Assembly (NCBI GenBank): GCA_963662765.2
Contig: CAXXUP010000005.1
Location: forward strand, 62,001-126,000
Reading direction: 5' to 3'
DNA: 64,000 bases
Source of the DNA: DATMXT01 sp963662765
Lineage (GTDB): Bacteria > Bacillota > Clostridia > Oscillospirales > Feifaniaceae
Part shown: positions 17,027 through 24,521 of the stretch, piece after piece
Position numbering within the stretch: position 1 is the stretch's first letter
Layout: each line of letters opens with the position of its first letter
Program-made: the position numbers and the translations under genes
The notes under the pieces: model-generated
Database searches by the model: none
Told to the model about the DNA's origin: nothing
The model's input: the letters and a program-made list of their open reading frames with translations, nothing else

Positions 17027-18037
17027 TCAAAACTTGGTGTCGAGCAGCGCTCGGAGCAGCGCCGCGACAGCCTCAAAATCCGAATAGTCGATTGTGCATG
17101 CGCCGGAGTGCAAATCCCTGCAGGGCGTCGCGATGGTCATAACCTCAGCGCCTAAGCCGCCCCGCTGTATGACACCGGCATCGGTTCCGCCGACCGTGAT
17201 TGTCTTATATTGCCACTTGATCCCCTTTGCATTGGCAGTTGATGTGATTTTTTCGACCGTTTCGCGCTTGTAATAGGCGGAAGACTCCATCAGATAAACG
17301 GCGGCGCCGCCGCCTACGGTCGTCGAACGGTTCCACTCCCGCTCCTCAAGAAAGTCGGCGCAGCTCGTTGTCTCAATCACAATGGCGTAGTCCGGTCTGA
17401 TACATTCGGCTGCGACTTTTGCCCCATGGCTGCCCGACTCCTCTAAAACGGAGAAGAGGTAGTAGGTGTCGTAGGCAGGCCTCTCTTTCATAGCTTCGAG
17501 CAGTGCGCAGCAGCCGGCACGGTCGTCGAGTGCTCGGGCCTTGATTTTGCCGTCTCCAAACTCCACAAAGGCGGAGTCGAAGATCGCCGTGTCCCCAATC
17601 GACACATGCTTTTCGGCCTCAGCTTTGTCCTTTGCGCCGATATCGATATAGAGCTGCTTGATGTCCGGAGCAGTCGCCCTGTCTTTCTCCGACTGGAGGT
17701 GGATTGGCTTTGTCCCGATGACGCCCGGAATGCGGTCCTTGCCGATGAGAACACGGCGGCCGTTGACAACGCGGCGGTCCATGCCTTCGGCGGTGAATTT
17801 CAGCATTCCCTCGTCGACGATATAGTTGATATAAAAGCCGACCTCATCCATATGGGCGCATGCCATGACTTTTTTGTCGCTGCTTTCTCCCTTTTTGAAA
17901 GCGATGACATTGCCAAGGACGTCCTGCCGGATGTCGTCGGCATAGGGTGCCGCAAGCTCTTTGATAAGGGCCGCAACTTCGGTCTCGTCGCCGGTGACAC
18001 CGCGGGCGGCGCAGAGCTTTTTCAGATTATCGAGCAC
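17027..18037 (-). CDS. M42 family metallopeptidase (copy 2)
   Basis: 336 residues. Motifs: His62 in CAHMDEVG, ALDDRAGC, LEESGSHGA (the Glu pair is kept, Val replaced by Ser), VIETTSCAD (Glu in place of the usual Asp ligand, a known variant within M42) and DLHSGA. The different third and fourth motifs suggest another substrate range than the two flanking copies. It overlaps copy 3 by 11 bases and lies 11 bases before copy 1. Confidence 0.86.
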   Translation of the reverse strand: MLDNLKKLCAARGVTGDETEVAALIKELAAPYADDIRQDVLGNVIAFKKGESSDKKVMACAHMDEVGFYINYIVDEGMLKFTAEGMDRRVVNGRRVLIGKDRIPGVIGTKPIHLQSEKDRATAPDIKQLYIDIGAKDKAEAEKHVSIGDTAIFDSAFVEFGDGKIKARALDDRAGCCALLEAMKERPAYDTYYLFSVLEESGSHGAKVAAECIRPDYAIVIETTSCADFLEEREWNRSTTVGGGAAVYLMESSAYYKRETVEKITSTANAKGIKWQYKTITVGGTDAGVIQRGGLGAEVMTIATPCRDLHSGACTIDYSDFEAVAALLRALLDTKF

Positions 18038-19073
18038 TCTCCATCGCCTCCTTTTTGTACATCACATACTCTTTCAGCAGCCGGGTCGTATTTTTCACGT
18101 CGGAAAAGTCTAAAGTCTCGACCACTGAGTGCATATATTTGAGCGGAATGGAGATGAGGGCCGTCCTGACGCCCATCCCCGTGTTGAAGATGGCGAAGGA
18201 ATTGGTACCGGTCGTGCCGCTGCCGACCTCAATCTGCAGCGGTATGTCGGCCTCTTTGGCGACCTCCCGCAGCCGGTCGGTCATGGCGCGGTCGAGTATC
18301 GGCGCATAGGTCAAAGCCGGTCCCTTGCCCATGATGACCGTGCGCTCTCTGGGGCAGTCCGGAATAAACGCGTGGTTCACATCAATTGCGATGGCCTCGG
18401 TCGGATGTGCCCGGTGGGCGCAGACCCTTGCGCCGCGCAGACCCGTCTCCTCCTGCGCCGACAGCTGTGCCACGAGATTAAATGGGAGCTTCACATCGCG
18501 CAGCGCCTTGAAAAGTCCCCAAATCGCGGCGACCGAGCTGCGGTCGTCAAAAGTCTTGCCGGTTATAATGTTGCCGAGCAGTTTTGTCGGGGTCTGGCGC
18601 AGCGTGATGAAGTTGCCGGCCGAAAAGAGCTCCTTGGCCTTTTCAGGGCCAAAGCCGACGTCGATATAAAGCGTATCAAAGGTTGGTGTCTTCTCAAAAT
18701 CCTCCGGCTTTAGAAGGTGCGGCGGAACCGTCGTCACAATGCCGTAGTAGTCCCCGCTTTCGGCGTGTACCGTCACCTCGGTCGCCAGAATCGTCCGCCG
18801 GTCGACGCCGTTGAGATTGTCGAACTTCAAAAAGCCCTCGTCCGTAACGCCGGTGACCACTAGGCCGATCTCGTCCGTGTGGGCGTCGAGGAGCAGCGTC
18901 TCCTCAGTCGGGTTTTCGGCCAGCTTTGTGGCGACGACGTTGAAAAGTGCGTCGGTCTCGATCTTGTCGGCATAGGGCTTAAAGAGTTCTTCAACCCTCG
19001 CGGACAGCCTGTCTTCCATGCCCGAGATGCCGGACAGTGCCGACAGCTCAAACAGGACTTCTTTCATATCCAT
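18027..19073 (-). CDS. M42 family metallopeptidase (copy 3)
   Basis: 348 residues. Motifs: His65 in DAHTDEIG, FDDRSSVA, QEETGLRGA, AIDVNHAF and MHSVVE, all five ligand sites intact. The longer insert after residue 110 (PHLLKPEDFEKTP) matches the YsdC-like branch. GAGGTGAAAGA precedes the ATG at 19073. It follows murD by 23 bases and is the first of the three copies to be transcribed. Confidence 0.88.
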   Translation of the reverse strand: MDMKEVLFELSALSGISGMEDRLSARVEELFKPYADKIETDALFNVVATKLAENPTEETLLLDAHTDEIGLVVTGVTDEGFLKFDNLNGVDRRTILATEVTVHAESGDYYGIVTTVPPHLLKPEDFEKTPTFDTLYIDVGFGPEKAKELFSAGNFITLRQTPTKLLGNIITGKTFDDRSSVAAIWGLFKALRDVKLPFNLVAQLSAQEETGLRGARVCAHRAHPTEAIAIDVNHAFIPDCPRERTVIMGKGPALTYAPILDRAMTDRLREVAKEADIPLQIEVGSGTTGTNSFAIFNTGMGVRTALISIPLKYMHSVVETLDFSDVKNTTRLLKEYVMYKKEAMESAR

Positions 19074-19096
19074 TCTTTCACCTCGTCTTGTCGTAT

Positions 19097-20440
19097 CTAA
19101 AGGGCAATGATAATTTGCTTGAAGATGTTACCCCGTTCTTCGAAATTCTGATACAGATCAAAGCTTGCGCAGGCAGGCGACAGCACGACGTCATCGCCGG
19201 GAGTGGCCATCTCCCGCGCCGCCGCGACGGCTTCCGCCATATTGGCTTTGCGTAAAACCGGAATGCCCCCGCCGGCAGCGTCAATTGCCGCTGCGATTTT
19301 ATCCGCTGTGGCGCCGACTAAAATGATGGCCTTCGCCTGCCTTACGATGGCTTCGCCCAGCGTGTCGAAGGGAATTTTCTTGTCGTAGCCGCCGGCCAAA
19401 ATGATGGGCTTTTGCTCAAAGGCGTTTAAGCATGCCATGGTGCGGGTTGGGCTTGAGGCTATGGAGTCATTGTAATAGTTTACCCCGTCCACGGTGCGCA
19501 CAAGCTCCAGCCGGTGGGCCAGCCCCTTAAAATTTGCTGCGACCGTATGGATCGCACAGTCGTCCACCAGGTCGCGCACGGCGGCGATGGCCGCCATATA
19601 GTTTTCGATGTTGTGATCCCCCCGCAGCAGCACTTCGCTGCGGCTCAGCAGCAATGCGCCCTTGTGGTAGATGTTGTGGGCTTCATCGGTGTGGTAGTCG
19701 CCCGCCTTTCCGAAGGTGACCACCCGTCCCTTTGCCTCCGGTATAAACGACCGGGTGATCTCGTTGTCGTAATTCAAAACGAGCGTATCGTCCTTTCCCT
19801 GATACCGGAAGATGTTGCGCTTGGCGTCCACATATTCCTCCATGGAGCGGTGGATGTCAAGGTGGTTGGGGGACAGATTTGTCACGACCGCCACCTGCGG
19901 GCTCTTGCGCATGGTATGAAGCTGAAAGCTCGATAGCTCCAGCACGGCGATATCGCTGGGCTTTATGGTCTCGATTTCCGGGAGCAGCGGCTTACCGAGG
20001 TTCCCCCCGACATGGACTGTGTACCCGCCCGCTTTAAGCAGTTCGGATATGAGCGTTGTCGTGGTCGACTTGCCGTCACTGCCGGTCACTGCGATAAGCT
20101 TGCAGGGACACAGGTCGAAAAAGACCTCCATCTCCGAGGTAATGGCGGTTCCGCGGCCGCGTGCCGCTTCAAGCTCCGGCAGGTCAAACCGCATTCCGGG
20201 CGTTTTGAAAATAAGCTCGGCGTCAAGGTCGTCGAGATAATCGGGGCCGAATTTTGTGTCGACCCCAAGCTCGACAAGCTCTTTTGCGGCGGGACAACGG
20301 GGGTTCTTATCGCGTGCCGAAACCTTGGCCCCGTGGGCGACAAGCATTCTGACAAGCGGGGTGTTGCTGACCCCGATGCCGAGCACCGTCACTTTCTTGC
20401 CGGAAAGTCCGGCGTAAAAATCCAAAATTTTCTGATTCAT
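19097..20440 (-). CDS. murD: UDP-N-acetylmuramoyl-L-alanine--D-glutamate ligase
   Basis: 447 residues. The Mur ligase order is clear: N-terminal Rossmann-like domain (VTVLGIGVSNTPLV), ATP loop VTGSDGKSTTTTLI, ELSSFQL and NLSPNHLDIH, then the C-terminal domain with AHRLELV and the YNDSIASSPTRT motif. MurD adds D-Glu to UDP-MurNAc-L-Ala. It is outside a dcw cluster here and heads the ten-gene run. The second ATG (20440) is preferred because GGAGG lies nine bases upstream; the first (20449) leaves only two bases. Confidence 0.95.
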   Translation of the reverse strand: MNQKILDFYAGLSGKKVTVLGIGVSNTPLVRMLVAHGAKVSARDKNPRCPAAKELVELGVDTKFGPDYLDDLDAELIFKTPGMRFDLPELEAARGRGTAITSEMEVFFDLCPCKLIAVTGSDGKSTTTTLISELLKAGGYTVHVGGNLGKPLLPEIETIKPSDIAVLELSSFQLHTMRKSPQVAVVTNLSPNHLDIHRSMEEYVDAKRNIFRYQGKDDTLVLNYDNEITRSFIPEAKGRVVTFGKAGDYHTDEAHNIYHKGALLLSRSEVLLRGDHNIENYMAAIAAVRDLVDDCAIHTVAANFKGLAHRLELVRTVDGVNYYNDSIASSPTRTMACLNAFEQKPIILAGGYDKKIPFDTLGEAIVRQAKAIILVGATADKIAAAIDAAGGGIPVLRKANMAEAVAAAREMATPGDDVVLSPACASFDLYQNFEERGNIFKQIIIAL

Positions 20441-20470
20441 ATATCTCATATCCTCCGAATTACTCTATGT

Positions 20471-20499
20471 ATTATATATAATTTCGGGCTCCATTTCAA
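20471..20499 (-). promoter_or_regulatory. Promoter of the murD-glmM run
   Basis: On the minus strand TTGAAA (20494-20499), 17 nt, and TATAAT (20471-20476), about 30 bases before the murD start. Confidence 0.72.
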
Positions 20500-20518
20500 T
20501 ATAACCTGGAAATTCCCT

Positions 20519-20547
20519 TTGACAAGGAGTGCCGCATGCGCTAAAAT
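20519..20547 (+). promoter_or_regulatory. Promoter of RNase P RNA
   Basis: TTGACA (20519-20524), 17 nt, and TAAAAT (20542-20547). The predicted start lies at about 20554-20557, where the RNA begins. Confidence 0.8.
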
Positions 20548-20556
20548 GAATCGTAC

Positions 20557-20912
20557 GAGTAAGGCAGACAGTCGCGTGCGCATTGCCGAAAGGCCGCGCA
20601 TGAGGAAAGTCCGGGCTTCGCAGGGCAGGATTGTGGGTAACGCCCACCGAAGGCGACTTCAGGGATAGTGCAACAGAGAGATACCGCCGGGAATTTTTTC
20701 CCGGCAAGGGTGGAAAGGCGGGGTAAGAGCCCACCGGCGCCTTGGCGACTTGGCGGCCATGTAAACCCAATCCGGAGCAACACCGTAAGAGGGCGGCTTT
20801 AGGGCCGACGCTTGCCCGGCGTCAGTACCTCGCAGGTGGCATGAGCGGCGTGGCAACGCGCAGCCTCAGATAGATGATTGTCCAATACAGAACCCGGCTT
20901 ACAGACTTACTC
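20557..20912 (+). ncRNA. rnpB: RNase P RNA, bacterial type A
   Basis: The universally conserved GAGGAAAGTCCGGGCT block appears at about 20600, with AGAGAGATACC, CCGGAGCAAC, the ATAGATGATTGTC block and AGAACCCGGCTTACAG near the 3' end. The ends pair as GAGTAAGGC with GACTTACTC to form helix P1. The length, about 356 nt, suits a type A ribozyme. It removes 5' leaders from tRNA precursors. It has its own promoter and terminator and is divergent from murD. Confidence 0.95.
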
Positions 20913-20921
20913 ATCATACGC

Positions 20922-20948
20922 AAAAAACGCCCTCGCAGGGCGTTTTTT
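20922..20948 (+). terminator. Terminator of rnpB
   Basis: A 12-bp stem (20922-20933 with 20937-20948) including the A6/T6 flanks, three-base loop, ten bases after the RNA's 3' end. Confidence 0.9.
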
Positions 20949-20969
20949 GTAAGTGGGAGGTTTTAAAAA

Positions 20970-21518
20970 ATGCCTTTAACCGAACTGACCGCAAGGTGCC
21001 GCGCCTGTCGCGGCTGTGCGCTGTGCGAGACAAGGACAAATGTCGTCGTCGGTGACGGCTCGCCGCAGGCTAAGCTGATGTTCATCGGAGAGGGCCCCGG
21101 CGCCACTGAGGACGCCACCGGCCTCCCCTTTGTCGGCCGTGCGGGACAGCTTCTCGATCTCTACCTCGATGCCTTCGGCATGCGGCGCAGCGAGGTCTAT
21201 ATCACCAACATCGTCAAGTGCCGCCCACCGAAAAATCGCGACCCCCTCCCGGAGGAGGAGGCCGCGTGTATTCCTTTTCTGGAAGAACAAATTGACATCA
21301 TCCACCCGAAAGTCATCGTGTGTCTGGGCAGAATTGCCGCCATGAAGCTCATTGCCCCGGACTTCAAAATCATGCAGCAGCACGGCCTGTGGTTCAAGCG
21401 GGACGGCTACGACATCACGGCCACGCTGCATCCGGCGGCGCTGCTTCGGGACCCGGGCAAAAAGCCGATTACATACGAAGATTTTAAGGTGATTAAACAC
21501 ATGCTGGGGCAGGTCTAG
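20970..21518 (+). CDS. Family 4 uracil-DNA glycosylase (4Fe-4S)
   Basis: 182 residues. Cys16 and Cys19 (CALC), a Cys in NIVKCRPP and one in AACIPF form the iron-sulfur site of family 4 enzymes. Motif A is GEGPGATED and the late motif is TLHPAALL. The protein removes uracil from DNA in base-excision repair. GGGAGG lies ten bases before the ATG. It starts 21 bases after the rnpB terminator, so it depends on read-through or a weak local promoter not seen here. Confidence 0.92.
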   Translation: MPLTELTARCRACRGCALCETRTNVVVGDGSPQAKLMFIGEGPGATEDATGLPFVGRAGQLLDLYLDAFGMRRSEVYITNIVKCRPPKNRDPLPEEEAACIPFLEEQIDIIHPKVIVCLGRIAAMKLIAPDFKIMQQHGLWFKRDGYDITATLHPAALLRDPGKKPITYEDFKVIKHMLGQV

Positions 21519-21552
21519 GGGGGCTGTCATGCCGGGGCAGGTATAGGGCCTG

Positions 21553-22230
21553 TCACTTCGTCTTTTCCTGATTGGATTCCATTGCGCTGCGCAGCTGTGC
21601 CAGCCTGCCCTGCACCCCATCCAGTTCGACACACATCGCATCGAGCACGGCATGTAGCCGCTCGGTGCAGTTAAAGGCATCCTGTTTGATATTCATATAC
21701 TGTCCGCCCAGCTTTTCAGCCTCTTCCCCCACCCGGGCAAGTTCGGAGGCTAGCTGGGAGCGGATTTCGGACGCCGTCTTTGCGGCTTTGCCGATGATTC
21801 GCTCCGACTCTTCTCTGGCCGAAATCATGGCATCGGCGATGTGGATGGCGTTGCGCTCATACTTGGCCGCCCGCTCTTTAAGTTCCGGCAGTTCACCCTC
21901 AAGCTGAGCGATGCGGGCATACAGGGCGTCGCTCTCCTTCGCGGTCTTGACCTTGTCCTCGTAGTGCGTACGGGTTTTTTCCACCATTGCCTCATTGGTT
22001 CCCCGCAGGGCGGCGCACTCTTCCCGCAGACTCTCGAATTTGGACGCAAGTTCAAAGCTCTCCGCCTTTGCAGCGGCGAGCTCTTTTTTTGCAGCCGCAG
22101 CCTCGTCCTCGGCCTTCTTGCGCGCCTCGATTTCGGCGTCGACCTTGCGTCCGAGTTCCCCTATGTATTTGCTGACATCGGCTTTATTGAAGCCGCCCAT
22201 GCTGTTTCGAAATACGCGTTTATTTTCCAT
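21553..22230 (-). CDS. DivIVA-like coiled-coil protein
   Basis: 225 residues. The short N-terminal head, FRNSMGGFNKADVSKYI, resembles the DivIVA/GpsB membrane-binding start with its Gly-Phe-Asn-Lys-x-x-V pattern. Nearly all the rest (about residues 25-215) is predicted coiled coil rich in Ala, Glu and Lys. No membrane segment is seen. DivIVA-type proteins mark curved membrane at poles and septa and organise division or sporulation. The family is inferred from head and architecture only; the specific role is unknown. It is monocistronic between two convergent neighbours. Confidence 0.65.
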   Translation of the reverse strand: MENKRVFRNSMGGFNKADVSKYIGELGRKVDAEIEARKKAEDEAAAAKKELAAAKAESFELASKFESLREECAALRGTNEAMVEKTRTHYEDKVKTAKESDALYARIAQLEGELPELKERAAKYERNAIHIADAMISAREESERIIGKAAKTASEIRSQLASELARVGEEAEKLGGQYMNIKQDAFNCTERLHAVLDAMCVELDGVQGRLAQLRSAMESNQEKTK

Positions 22231-22352
22231 GAAGCTGCACCTTCTACTTTGTTGTATTCATTTATCATAGAATATCATAAAGCGACATAAAAAATCAACA
22301 AAGTTGTCAACGATTGATGCCTCTCGCAATAATATGGCTAAGAGGTGATACT

Positions 22353-22937
22353 ATGGCAGCAACAAACGTGATAAAAATATTTGTCGATCAGGGACACAAT
22401 CCCGAAAACCCCAATGCCGGCGCCGAGGGAAACGGGCTCAGAGAGCAGGATATCACATATCAGGTCGGGATTTACCTTGCTCAGTTTCTTGAAATGGACC
22501 CCCGATTTGATGTCATGCTCTCCCGGCCGACGCCCGAGACTCAGCTTGGCGACAGCGTCGCGACAAGCCTTGCCGAGCGGGTTCGTATGGCAAACGAGTG
22601 GCCGGCCGACTACTTCATCAGTATCCACTGCAACGCAAACGAAAACCCGGCCATCAACGGCACAGAGGTCTACGTCTACCAGCTCGAATCGACGGCGGCG
22701 CAGTTCGGGCGAAATATTCTGGACGCGATTGTGGCCCGCCTTGGCACAAAGGACAACGGCCTAAGGGTCAACTCCTCGCTCTATGTCCTGCGCAAGACCA
22801 CCATGCCATCGGTGCTCGTGGAGCTCGCCTATCTCACAAACCCCCAAAACGCCGTGCTTCTCGCAAACAACCAGTGGTCCTTTGCCTACGCGATCTACGA
22901 GGGAATTTTGAACTATTTCGGTTACAGGAAATTGTAG
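22353..22937 (+). CDS. N-acetylmuramoyl-L-alanine amidase (Amidase_3)
   Basis: 194 residues: an Amidase_3 domain alone, without signal peptide or wall-binding repeats. Zinc ligands: His in DQGHNPENP, Glu in LREQDITYQ, His in SIHCNAN; the catalytic Glu is in LVELAYLTN. The lack of a signal resembles the mother-cell lytic enzyme CwlC. The ATG at 22353 follows AGAGGTGAT; an upstream start at 22314 lacks a ribosome site. Confidence 0.85.
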   Translation: MAATNVIKIFVDQGHNPENPNAGAEGNGLREQDITYQVGIYLAQFLEMDPRFDVMLSRPTPETQLGDSVATSLAERVRMANEWPADYFISIHCNANENPAINGTEVYVYQLESTAAQFGRNILDAIVARLGTKDNGLRVNSSLYVLRKTTMPSVLVELAYLTNPQNAVLLANNQWSFAYAIYEGILNYFGYRKL

Positions 22938-22953
22938 GAACTGCACAAAATAG

Positions 22954-22981
22954 GGCCGGGGAATTCCCCGGCCTTTTTTTG
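22954..22981 (+). terminator. Terminator of the amidase gene
   Basis: An 8-bp GGCCGGGG/CCCCGGCC stem with loop AATT and eight T. Confidence 0.92.
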
Positions 22982-22996
22982 TTGTTGGAATGCATA

Positions 22997-23788
22997 TCAG
23001 ACGACAATCGGCTCTTCCTCTTTTATGGTAAGCCGCCTGTACACAATGACCTCTGCTGCGATCTGAATGGGGTACGTCAGAATCCCAACGACTGTCGAAA
23101 CAGAAAAGTTGGCAATCCTGTAGGCCAACCTCAGCGCTTGGATATTACCTTGTCTCTCATAGGTTTCCGTGAATAAACTTGGCAGCGTCAAATTGGGTAT
23201 CGATTTCAACGCGGAAAGAATTATTAATATCAATAATATAGTTGGAAGATTTCGTTTGATGAGTGCAAAGGATCTTCCCAGATAATGGTCCGTTTTTTCT
23301 AATGCAATCATCACAAAAAGCAAAAAGAAAACAGCGGAGGTGCATATGCTGCTAGTGTAGCTTATGATCGTTTTCACATAGAAGGAAATATCTGTTTGAT
23401 AAATATATGAGATAAACAATACCCTAAACCCGGCCACAGCACTCGGAATAATTTCATACAACAATGCGGTCCAATACTTATCCCTTGTTTTACGGTACGC
23501 TTCTCCAATTGACATATTCTCTTCCGAGAGAAAAGCGTTAATCAAAATAAACGGCGCAATCAGTAATCTCGGCTCAAGGACAAAATAAATAAAAACCAAA
23601 AAAACAATTGCGCTCCATAGTAGAATTATTTTATCAGAGTGAAAAAAGGTCTGCCCATAAAAATAATTCGCAAAATTCAAAGTCAGGCCTATCAAAGTGA
23701 TCATCAGGGACACCCCCGCCAAAGGGAGGAATTTCTTCTTATACAAGTGCAGTGACTCTAACAATACCTCTTTGACAGATATTTTCAT
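22997..23788 (-). CDS. Hypothetical polytopic membrane protein, AT-rich
   Basis: 263 residues with about six hydrophobic segments (near residues 25-45, 58-80, 85-105, 125-150, 160-180, 200-220). It begins MKISVKEVLLESLHLYKKKFLPL, a head shared by several clostridial DUF975-like or glycerophosphoryl-associated membrane proteins. No catalytic motif is visible. Its base composition is clearly more AT-rich than the genes on either side, suggesting a later arrival. GGGAGGG precedes the ATG at 23788. Function unknown. Confidence 0.7.
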   Translation of the reverse strand: MKISVKEVLLESLHLYKKKFLPLAGVSLMITLIGLTLNFANYFYGQTFFHSDKIILLWSAIVFLVFIYFVLEPRLLIAPFILINAFLSEENMSIGEAYRKTRDKYWTALLYEIIPSAVAGFRVLFISYIYQTDISFYVKTIISYTSSICTSAVFFLLFVMIALEKTDHYLGRSFALIKRNLPTILLILIILSALKSIPNLTLPSLFTETYERQGNIQALRLAYRIANFSVSTVVGILTYPIQIAAEVIVYRRLTIKEEEPIVV

Positions 23789-23910
23789 GGCACCCTCCCG
23801 TTGCATTTACCCTTGTTCTTCAGCTGGAAAGACTATCCGACACCATAATACCATATTGCGATATGAAGACACAGATAAATATTATGCTTATACCAAAATT
23901 TTCTGCAAGC

Positions 23911-23951
23911 AAAAACCCGAACGTTTCTTTGATGAAACGCTCGGGTTTTTT
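23911..23951. terminator. Bidirectional terminator after the tRNA pair
   Basis: A 12-bp stem with one G-T pair (23916-23927 with 23934-23945), flanked by A5 and T6. It ends the minus-strand tRNA transcript ten bases after the tRNA-Lys CCA. Confidence 0.88.
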
Positions 23952-23960
23952 CGGTCATTA

Positions 23961-24036
23961 TGGTGACCCATCGGAGATTCGAACTCCGGACACCTTGATT
24001 AAAAGTCAAGTGCTCTGCCAACTGAGCTAATGGGTC
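23961..24036 (-). tRNA. tRNA-Lys (anticodon UUU)
   Basis: A 76-nt cloverleaf on the minus strand. Acceptor GACCCAT pairs with ATGGGTC, the D arm is AGCTCAGTTGGCAGAGC, the anticodon loop is CTTTTAA with UUU, the T arm has GTTCGAATC, and CCA is encoded. Confidence 0.95.
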
Positions 24037-24064
24037 ATAAAAGGCAGGCAGGCACAGGGAAAGC

Positions 24065-24141
24065 TGGTCCGCCCTGCGGGACTCGAACCCACGACCTTTA
24101 GAGTCGGAGTCTAACGCTCTATCCATCTGAGCTAAGAGCGG
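24065..24141 (-). tRNA. tRNA-Arg (anticodon CCG)
   Basis: A 77-nt cloverleaf on the minus strand. Acceptor CCGCTCT pairs with AGGGCGG (one G-T pair), the anticodon stem is TTAGA/TCTAA around loop CTCCGAC with CCG, the T arm has GTTCGAGTC, and CCA is encoded. It lies 28 bases upstream of tRNA-Lys, in one transcript. Confidence 0.94.
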
Positions 24142-24173
24142 ATATATTCCCTGTGCAAGCCGCCTGTGTCTGT

Positions 24174-24201
24174 AAAAGCCACCGGGGTCGGCGGCTTTTT
24201 T
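24174..24201 (-). terminator. Terminator of rpmE
   Basis: Stem GCCGCC/GGTGGC with a 6-base loop (24178-24195), followed on the minus strand by TTTT. It separates rpmE from the tRNA pair. Confidence 0.7.
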
Positions 24202-24220
24202 CAGCTGACTCTAATGAGTC

Positions 24221-24421
24221 TTACTTCAGGCCATACTTCTTGTTGAAGCGATCGACGCGGCCGCCGGTGTCAACCAGCTTCTGCTTGCCGGTAAAGAAAG
24301 GATGGCACTTCGAGCAGACTTCAACTTTGATGTCCTTGCCGGTGGAAGAAGTCTCTATGACTTCGCCGCAAGCACAGCGAATGGTTGTCGGCTGATACTT
24401 CGGATGAATTCCGTCTTTCAT
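24221..24421 (-). CDS. rpmE: 50S ribosomal protein L31
   Basis: 66 residues, starting MKDGIHPKYQPTTIRCACGE. The CxC and CSKCHPFFTGKQK cysteines show the zinc-binding (C+) form of L31. L31 bridges the two ribosomal subunits. The ATG at 24421 lies a few bases after AGGTG. It has its own promoter and terminator. Confidence 0.96.
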   Translation of the reverse strand: MKDGIHPKYQPTTIRCACGEVIETSSTGKDIKVEVCSKCHPFFTGKQKLVDTGGRVDRFNKKYGLK

Positions 24422-24465
24422 ATTGTTTCACCTCGCATTGGGTTATATAGGGATGCCACTATGGA

Positions 24466-24494
24466 ATGATAACATAACAGGCGGCCAATTGCAA
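24466..24494 (-). promoter_or_regulatory. Promoter of rpmE
   Basis: On the minus strand TTGCAA (24489-24494), 17 nt, and TATCAT (24466-24471), about 45 bases before the start codon. Confidence 0.62.
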
Positions 24495-24521
24495 GAAGGA
24501 ATTTGCATTTCACATAAGTTT

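Noticed and set aside
16020..19073. Triple M42 genes as an assembly duplication
   Set aside because: The three proteins differ throughout, including in motif residues and length, so they are old paralogues.
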